A DNA stretch of 16,550 nucleotides from Lentzea aerocolonigenes (GTDB taxonomy: Bacteria; Actinomycetota; Actinomycetes; Mycobacteriales; Pseudonocardiaceae). The number at the start of each line of letters is the position of its first letter. Within the stretch, counting starts at the first letter, position 1. The notes beneath the pieces are model-generated. The model saw only the letters and a program-made list of their open reading frames with translations. It did no database searches and had not been told where the DNA came from. The stretch is taken from positions 1-16,550 of the forward strand of contig NZ_JYJG01000240.1 of assembly GCF_000955955.1 (NCBI RefSeq), written 5' to 3'. This document shows positions 12,061-16,550 of the stretch, piece by piece. A program made the position numbers and the translations under genes.

Positions 12061-14946
12061 ATGGTCATGGCACTACGACGTTTGTGTGCGGCCGTAGTGG
12101 CCGCGCTGCTCGCTGGCCTGGTCACGATGATCACGCCTGCCGCCGCGCAGGCCGAAGTGCAACACCCGAGACAGGAGTGGCTGCGCAAGTCCACCGCCGG
12201 CCTCTTCCTGCACTGGGGCATGTTCACCGCCCCGAAGCACCTCGACTGCGCCGGCTGGGAGCGTGACGTCACCGGCGGGGGGTGGACTCCCGGCTACTGG
12301 ATCGACGAGGCCACGAAGCTCGGCGCTTCCTACGTCGTGCTCGCGACGTTCCACTCACGACTCGGCTACGCGCGCCCGTGGCCGTCCAAGATCCCGGGCA
12401 GCTGCGCCACCGAACGCGACCTGCTCGGCGAGCTGGTCAAGGCCGGCAAGGCCAAGGGCGTCAAGGTCATCCTCTACATGACCGACGACCCGCAGTGGCA
12501 CGCCGAGCAGGGTGTGGAGATGCTCGACTCGGCCGCGTACTCCGCCTACAAGGGCGAGAAGGTCGACCTGACGACGCGTGAGGGCTTCGGAAAGTACAGC
12601 TACGACCTCTTCTTCGAGGTCATGAAGAACTACAACGACCTCGCGGGCTTCTGGATCGACAACGACAACGAGTACTGGGAGCGCAACAAGCTCTACGAGC
12701 AGATCCGGCAGCTGCAGCCCACCTGGTTGTTGAGCAACAACAACGAGGACACGCCGATCATGGACACGGTCTCGAACGAGCAGAAGACCGGCATGTTCCC
12801 GTCCTACGACTACCCGGCCGCGACGTTCACGCCGATGCCGCGCCTCTCCGAGGCCTGCTACAAGCTCCCCGACACCGGCGACTGGTGGTACAGCGGCGGC
12901 GACTCCGCCGTGAACACGCGCCTGAACGTCGGCCGCTACATCACCAACGCGGGCTCGTCGATCAAGTCGCTGATGGCCGAGACGCCGATGGTGAACGGCA
13001 AGATGCCGGCGCAGCAGGAGGCCTACAACAACTTCATGTCGTCGTGGGTGCCACCGATCCAGGAGTCGATCAAGGGCGTCGAGGGCGCCGGGTACATGTA
13101 CGGCGGCATGCAGCCCGGGTTCTGGAACGACGGCGCGCACGGCGTGATCACCATCAACCCGTCGACCGGCAAGCAGTACGTGCACGTGGTGACGCGGCCG
13201 CGCAACGACTTCGTCCGGTTGCGGGACAACGGGTATCGGGTTTCGAAGGTGACCGATCTGCGCACTGGCGAGCGAATGCGGTTCTCGCAGTCCGCCGGGC
13301 ACCTGACGATCGAGGGCATCACCAAGTGGGACGACTACGACACCGTGTTCGCCGTGGAAACCCGTGGGCAGCGGGGTTTCTACGACGACGTGAAGGCGTA
13401 TGCCACGTCGTCCAGGGACGGCTTCCCGGCCTCCAACCTGACCGATGGCAGCTACGAGAAGTACTGGGACGCGAACGGCGCCCAGCCCGTGTCGATCTCG
13501 CTGGACCTGGGGCGCCGCAAGGAGGCCTCGTTCCTCGCGATCAACCAGCGCGAGTCGTCGCCGACGCACGCCCGCGTGTCGTTCGGCCGGCCGGAGGACT
13601 CCGCGCGGATCAAGGACTACCAGCTGACCGCGTCCGATGACGGTCGCGACTGGCGGCACGTGCGGACGGGCTCGCTGCCGTCCGCGCGTGGCACCCAGTT
13701 CATCGACATCGGTGCGGTGCAGGCCCGATGGCTCCGGCTGACCGTGCTCAACACGTGGGGTGGTCCGCAGGCTCCGGTGTACTTCAAGGAGCTGAAGATC
13801 GACGAGATCCGGGTCGGGCACAGCTATCCGCGGTCGGCACGGGACGGCGCTCTGGAGGCCGAGGACGCGTCGCGGTCGGGGTCGGTGCGCAGCGAGTTCT
13901 GCGAGGCCTGCTCCGGCACGCGTCAGGTGACCGGGCTCGGCGGTGGGGAGCGCAACGCCGTGACCTACCGCGACGTTTCCGTTGCCGCCGCTGGTACCTA
14001 CAGCCTGCAGATGGACCTGACGTCCGCCTCGGCCTCGTCGGTTTCCGTGTCGGTGAACGGCGGCGCGCCGGTTTCCGTCGCGGTACCCGCGGATCGTGCC
14101 GACGTGCCGGACCCGACGTCGGTCGCGGTGCCGTTGAACGCCGGACGCAACACGGTGAAGGTGTTCGGCACAGGTCGTTCGCTCGGCCTGGACCGGATCT
14201 CGGTCGGTGGCCTGCCGCCGTCGAACTACACACCGAAGACGACGATGACCGTGGAACCCCACGGCGTGCAATGGGTCGCGCCCGGCCAGCAGTCCGTGAA
14301 GATCACCACCCGGCTGCGTCTCGACGCCGACGACCAGATCGACACCGTGTCGATCGCGCCGGTGCTGCCCGCCGGCTGGACGCTGACGGGCTCGCCGGCG
14401 ACGCGGGGATCCCTGCGGCTCGGCGGGATTCTGGAAGGTGTCTGGACCGCAGTGTCGCCGGTCGGCCAGGACGTGGGCTCGGTCGGCATCCCGGTGAACG
14501 CGTCGTTCCAGCTGCTGGGCTCCGACCGCAAGGTGACGGGTTCGGTGCCGGTGAAGACCAGGCCGGCCGACCGCGTGTTCGTGCGGGAAGCGGAGGACTC
14601 GGCGAACGTGTTCGGCAGCACCGGTCTGACCAGCTGCGGGCCGTGCTCGGGTGGCGAGAAGGTGCGCAACATCGGCGGCAGCCCGGACGCGTCGGTGACC
14701 TTCCCGAATGTTGTCGTCCCTGCCGGCAACTACAAGTTGTTCATCACCTTCACGGTCAACGGGCCGCGCTCGTACTTCGTGACGGTGAACGGCGCCGCGC
14801 CGGTCGAGGTCAAGCTGGACGGGGTCGGCAACAACACCCCGTCCGTGGCCGAGATCCCGGTGACGTTGAACGCGGGCGCCAACACGATCAAGTTCGGCAA
14901 CGACCAGGCCGGTTCGCCCGATCTGGACCAGATCGCGATCGGCTGA
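12061..14946 (+). CDS. Secreted GH29-like glycosidase (alpha-L-fucosidase family) with multiple carbohydrate-binding modules
   Basis: Predicted 961-residue exported protein. A signal peptide spans 1-31, with likely cleavage after AQA. The catalytic domain is about 32-435, with GLFLHWGMF (47-55) matching the FIHWG motif of GH29 and FWID (197-200) offering Asp200 as nucleophile. An F5/8-type C (CBM32-like) module is about 440-585. Two related CBM35-like modules at about 597-716 and 842-961 each start with EAED and contain C-x2-CSG (Cys614/617 and Cys859/862). They flank a NEW3-like beta domain (about 722-835). The canonical KHHDGF motif of fucosidases is replaced by TFHSRLGY (96-103), so the true substrate may not be fucose. 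ATG 12061 (or 12067) is chosen to begin just before the signal peptide. A strong hairpin follows the stop. Confidence 0.85.
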   Translation: MVMALRRLCAAVVAALLAGLVTMITPAAAQAEVQHPRQEWLRKSTAGLFLHWGMFTAPKHLDCAGWERDVTGGGWTPGYWIDEATKLGASYVVLATFHSRLGYARPWPSKIPGSCATERDLLGELVKAGKAKGVKVILYMTDDPQWHAEQGVEMLDSAAYSAYKGEKVDLTTREGFGKYSYDLFFEVMKNYNDLAGFWIDNDNEYWERNKLYEQIRQLQPTWLLSNNNEDTPIMDTVSNEQKTGMFPSYDYPAATFTPMPRLSEACYKLPDTGDWWYSGGDSAVNTRLNVGRYITNAGSSIKSLMAETPMVNGKMPAQQEAYNNFMSSWVPPIQESIKGVEGAGYMYGGMQPGFWNDGAHGVITINPSTGKQYVHVVTRPRNDFVRLRDNGYRVSKVTDLRTGERMRFSQSAGHLTIEGITKWDDYDTVFAVETRGQRGFYDDVKAYATSSRDGFPASNLTDGSYEKYWDANGAQPVSISLDLGRRKEASFLAINQRESSPTHARVSFGRPEDSARIKDYQLTASDDGRDWRHVRTGSLPSARGTQFIDIGAVQARWLRLTVLNTWGGPQAPVYFKELKIDEIRVGHSYPRSARDGALEAEDASRSGSVRSEFCEACSGTRQVTGLGGGERNAVTYRDVSVAAAGTYSLQMDLTSASASSVSVSVNGGAPVSVAVPADRADVPDPTSVAVPLNAGRNTVKVFGTGRSLGLDRISVGGLPPSNYTPKTTMTVEPHGVQWVAPGQQSVKITTRLRLDADDQIDTVSIAPVLPAGWTLTGSPATRGSLRLGGILEGVWTAVSPVGQDVGSVGIPVNASFQLLGSDRKVTGSVPVKTRPADRVFVREAEDSANVFGSTGLTSCGPCSGGEKVRNIGGSPDASVTFPNVVVPAGNYKLFITFTVNGPRSYFVTVNGAAPVEVKLDGVGNNTPSVAEIPVTLNAGANTIKFGNDQAGSPDLDQIAIG

Positions 14947-14956
14947 TTTCCCGGCG

Positions 14957-14988
14957 GAACGGCACCCCGCGCGAGTAGGGTGCCGTTC
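14957..14988 (+). terminator. Perfect 11-base-pair hairpin after the GH29-like gene
   Basis: GAACGGCACCC (14957-14967) and GGGTGCCGTTC (14978-14988) are exact reverse complements around a 10-base loop, starting ten bases after the glycosidase stop. This is a strong stem without a T-run, as usual for factor-assisted or high-GC termination. Its right arm covers the putative -10 of the next gene and ends three bases before its ATG. Confidence 0.65.
14976..14981 (+). promoter_or_regulatory. Putative -10 element of a leaderless promoter for the ankyrin gene
   Basis: TAGGGT fits TANNNT and ends nine bases before ATG at 14991, placing a transcript start at or close to the ATG. It lies inside the loop and right arm of the preceding terminator hairpin. 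Confidence 0.4.
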
Positions 14989-14990
14989 TC

Positions 14991-15935
14991 ATGGGGGATG
15001 AAATGCAAGGCTGGCAAGGGTTTTCGCACAGCGGCTGGACCGATCTGACCGCGGTGCGCGCCCGGCTGGCCGCGGGCGCGAACCCCGACTCCGGCACGTA
15101 CCGGCTGCCCCCGCTGCACTTCGCGGCCGAGTTCGGGTCGGCGGTGGTCGTGGCCGAGCTGGCCACCCGCGTGCGGGACGTCGATGCCGCCGGGGACGGC
15201 CGCACGGCGTTGTGGCGGGCGGTGCACGCCCGGAAACCGGGCAACGTCAAGGCGTTGCTGGTCTCGGGTGCGGATCCGGGACGTCCCATGATGTCCGGCT
15301 GGTCGCCTGCCCGGTTGAGCCTGACGACCCCGTACCCCATCGCCACCAGCGAGACGCTGACCGCGGAGGAGGAGGCGACGGTCGCCGAGCACGAGCGGTT
15401 GACCACCGCGCTCGACGGGCTCCCGGACGACGACGGGTTCAGCATCGCCTGCGTCGCGGGCATCGACGCCGCTGAGGTGGCGCGGCGCCTGGAGGCCTAT
15501 GTGGTGCCGGAGGTCCCGGAGGTCTTCGACCGCTGGGCGGAGCCGTTCGGCGGTGACACCGAACTCGCCGTCGGTGTCACCGACGTGCCGGGCGGGTGCG
15601 TCCTGTACCAGCCCTGGTACTTCGCCGCCGCCGCGCCCGACGTGGTGTCGAGCCTGTCGGCGGGCACCGTCGCGTACGGCATGTACGCGAATCCCAAGAG
15701 CGGCAACCAGGGCAGCGTTCACCGTGACGGCGAGATGCTCGCCTGGGACCTGCATCCCGGTGGCGGACCCTCCGAGGCCGGCAGTGCGGCCGAGGTGCTG
15801 CTGGAGCATCTGTACGCCCACCAAGCGGTCGCCTACTGCTGCGCGTACGCGGGGCTGCGACCGGAGAACACCAAGGCGTTCACTGAGCCGGACCAGTGGA
15901 TTGTCCTTCCGGCTCTCAGCTGCGGTCACGCATGA
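14991..15935 (+). CDS. Ankyrin repeat domain-containing protein
   Basis: Predicted 314-residue cytoplasmic protein without signal or membrane segment. Residues about 14-100 hold two to three ankyrin repeats, with helices and turns such as LAAGANPDSGTYRLPPLHFA (26-45), DAAGDGRTALWRAVHARKPG (65-84) and LLVSGADPG (89-97). The C-terminal half (about 148-306) is a separate domain with VGVTDVPGGCVLYQPW, SAGTVAYGMYANPKSGNQGS and AWDLHPGG. I recall this arrangement from Streptomyces-type ankyrin proteins and it resembles DUF6461-like domains, but I cannot confirm a family. Its role is unknown, presumably protein-protein interaction. ATG at 14991 suits leaderless initiation; an in-frame ATG at 15003 with GGGGG upstream is an alternative. 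The stop lies 7 bases before the next gene, so the two may be co-transcribed. Confidence 0.8.
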   Translation: MGDEMQGWQGFSHSGWTDLTAVRARLAAGANPDSGTYRLPPLHFAAEFGSAVVVAELATRVRDVDAAGDGRTALWRAVHARKPGNVKALLVSGADPGRPMMSGWSPARLSLTTPYPIATSETLTAEEEATVAEHERLTTALDGLPDDDGFSIACVAGIDAAEVARRLEAYVVPEVPEVFDRWAEPFGGDTELAVGVTDVPGGCVLYQPWYFAAAAPDVVSSLSAGTVAYGMYANPKSGNQGSVHRDGEMLAWDLHPGGGPSEAGSAAEVLLEHLYAHQAVAYCCAYAGLRPENTKAFTEPDQWIVLPALSCGHA

Positions 15936-15942
15936 TGGGGGC

Positions 15943-16550
15943 ATGCTGGAGGCACTGCGGCGTCAGCTGAGCGAGAGCCTGTTCGAGAAGGTCGCGGGTC
16001 CGGAGCGCGAGAAGCACGCGCGGCGGATCCACGGTGCGGCCGGTCCGCGCATGTTCGCGGACGACCGGCCGATCCGGCACGTTCACGCTGATCACGCCAT
16101 GTTCATCGGCGGCCTGCGGGCGTTGCTGCTGCAGTCGTTGCACCCGCTGGCGATGGCCGCGGTCGCGCAGCACTCCGACTACCGCACCGATCCGTGGGGA
16201 CGGTTGCAGCGCACGAGCCTGTTCGTCGGCGTCACCACCTATGGGACCGAGAAGGACGCACTGAAAGCTGTCGAACGGCTCGGCCGCGTGCACCAGCACA
16301 TCCACGGCACCGCGTCGGACGGCCGGGCCTACCGCGCGGACGACCCGCACCTGCTGGGCTGGGTGCACGTCGCCGAGGTCGACAGCTTCCTGCAGTGCCA
16401 CCGCAAGTACGGCGAGAAGCCTCTCGACGACTACGACGAGTACGTCGCGGACATGGCGGTGATCGCGGACGCGATGGGCATCCCGGATCCGCCACGCACG
16501 GTCGCGGAACTCGACTCGAAGCTCAACTCCTACCGGGCCGAGCTGAAGAG
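15943..16550 (+). CDS. Oxygenase MpaB family (DUF2236) protein, N-terminal part
   Basis: This frame is open from ATG 15943 to the right edge, giving 202 complete codons; the C-terminus is missing. Residues about 44-85 contain HVHADHAMFIGGLRALLLQS, then LHPLAMAAVAQHSDY and DPWGRLQRT, followed by YRADDPHLLGWVHVAEVDSF. These are hallmark segments of DUF2236/MpaB-family proteins, a haem-b-dependent group that includes fungal MpaB, which cleaves a farnesyl side chain, and the latex-clearing protein. The conserved His residues in HPLAM and QHSDY are candidates for haem contact. Bacterial members of this short type have largely unknown substrates. GGGGG just before the ATG acts as the ribosome site. 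It follows the ankyrin gene by seven bases. Confidence 0.88.
   Translation, partial: MLEALRRQLSESLFEKVAGPEREKHARRIHGAAGPRMFADDRPIRHVHADHAMFIGGLRALLLQSLHPLAMAAVAQHSDYRTDPWGRLQRTSLFVGVTTYGTEKDALKAVERLGRVHQHIHGTASDGRAYRADDPHLLGWVHVAEVDSFLQCHRKYGEKPLDDYDEYVADMAVIADAMGIPDPPRTVAELDSKLNSYRAELK

Noticed and set aside
12355..14271. 638-codon minus-strand open frame opposite the GH29-like gene
   Set aside because: Arg/His/Val-rich shadow translation with no recognisable motif; the opposite strand has a signal peptide and clear catalytic and binding modules.
13728..14978. 416-codon plus-strand open frame overlapping the end of the GH29-like gene
   Set aside because: Another reading frame of the same DNA with Arg/Gly-rich shadow composition; the real frame shows two CBM35-like modules.
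1..16550. tRNA, rRNA, CRISPR array, insertion sequence or attachment site
   Set aside because: No cloverleaf-like sequence, regularly spaced repeats, transposase or integrase gene, or long terminal repeats were found by reading both strands; the HNH/DUF222 fragment alone does not indicate a mobile element.

Overview
The window looks like chromosomal DNA from a high-GC actinomycete, most likely Pseudonocardiales-like (Lentzea, Saccharothrix or similar). That placement is inferred from the strong G/C third-position bias, frequent GTG starts, probable leaderless promoters, and actinobacterial families such as 13E12/DUF222 HNH proteins, MpaB/DUF2236 proteins and secreted glycosidases with CBM35-like modules. 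No RNA gene, CRISPR array, insertion sequence or prophage was seen, and no gene-free stretch exceeds about 95 bases.

Left part (1-4776). The window opens with the C-terminal tail of an HNH/DUF222 protein. It converges on three minus-strand genes of an FtsX-type ABC exporter: one 10-TM permease and two short, non-identical ATPases, joined by 4-base GTGA overlaps. Just upstream is a gene for an XRE-like helix-turn-helix protein with a long unrecognised C-terminal domain.

Centre (4793-9720, minus strand). A compact catabolic operon. In transcription order it encodes an XRE-cupin regulator, a DadA-like FAD subunit, a 60-residue [2Fe-2S] protein, an FAD/NAD-fold subunit with a BFD-type [2Fe-2S] centre, a DapA-family lyase, and a proline racemase-family epimerase with both catalytic cysteines. 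Together these fit degradation of trans-4-hydroxy-L-proline: epimerase to cis-4-hydroxy-D-proline, a three-subunit dehydrogenase to pyrroline-4-hydroxy-2-carboxylate, and the DapA-like deaminase to 2-oxoglutarate semialdehyde. The last dehydrogenase and a transporter are not in the window. All four enzyme-gene junctions are 4-base stop/start overlaps. A perfect 6-6-6 palindrome lies between the regulator gene and the first enzyme gene and is a candidate operator.

Right part (9751-16550). A TerB-like protein gene and a convergent SLATT/DUF4231-like membrane protein gene share a strong bidirectional hairpin. Then follow a 60-codon ORF that appears to be an internally deleted remnant of a TIR-WD40 protein, a small lipoprotein, a 961-residue secreted GH29-like glycosidase with three carbohydrate-binding-type modules and a NEW3-like domain, an ankyrin-repeat protein, and the 5' part of an MpaB/DUF2236 oxygenase gene that runs off the end.

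The most unusual points are the TIR-WD40 remnant beside a SLATT-type membrane protein, the divergent GH29-like active site, the miniature ferredoxin-like subunit, the asymmetric ATPase pair, and the 9157-9174 palindrome. I do not see a clear-cut new multi-gene system. The SLATT/TIR neighbourhood is the nearest candidate for a decayed defence locus.
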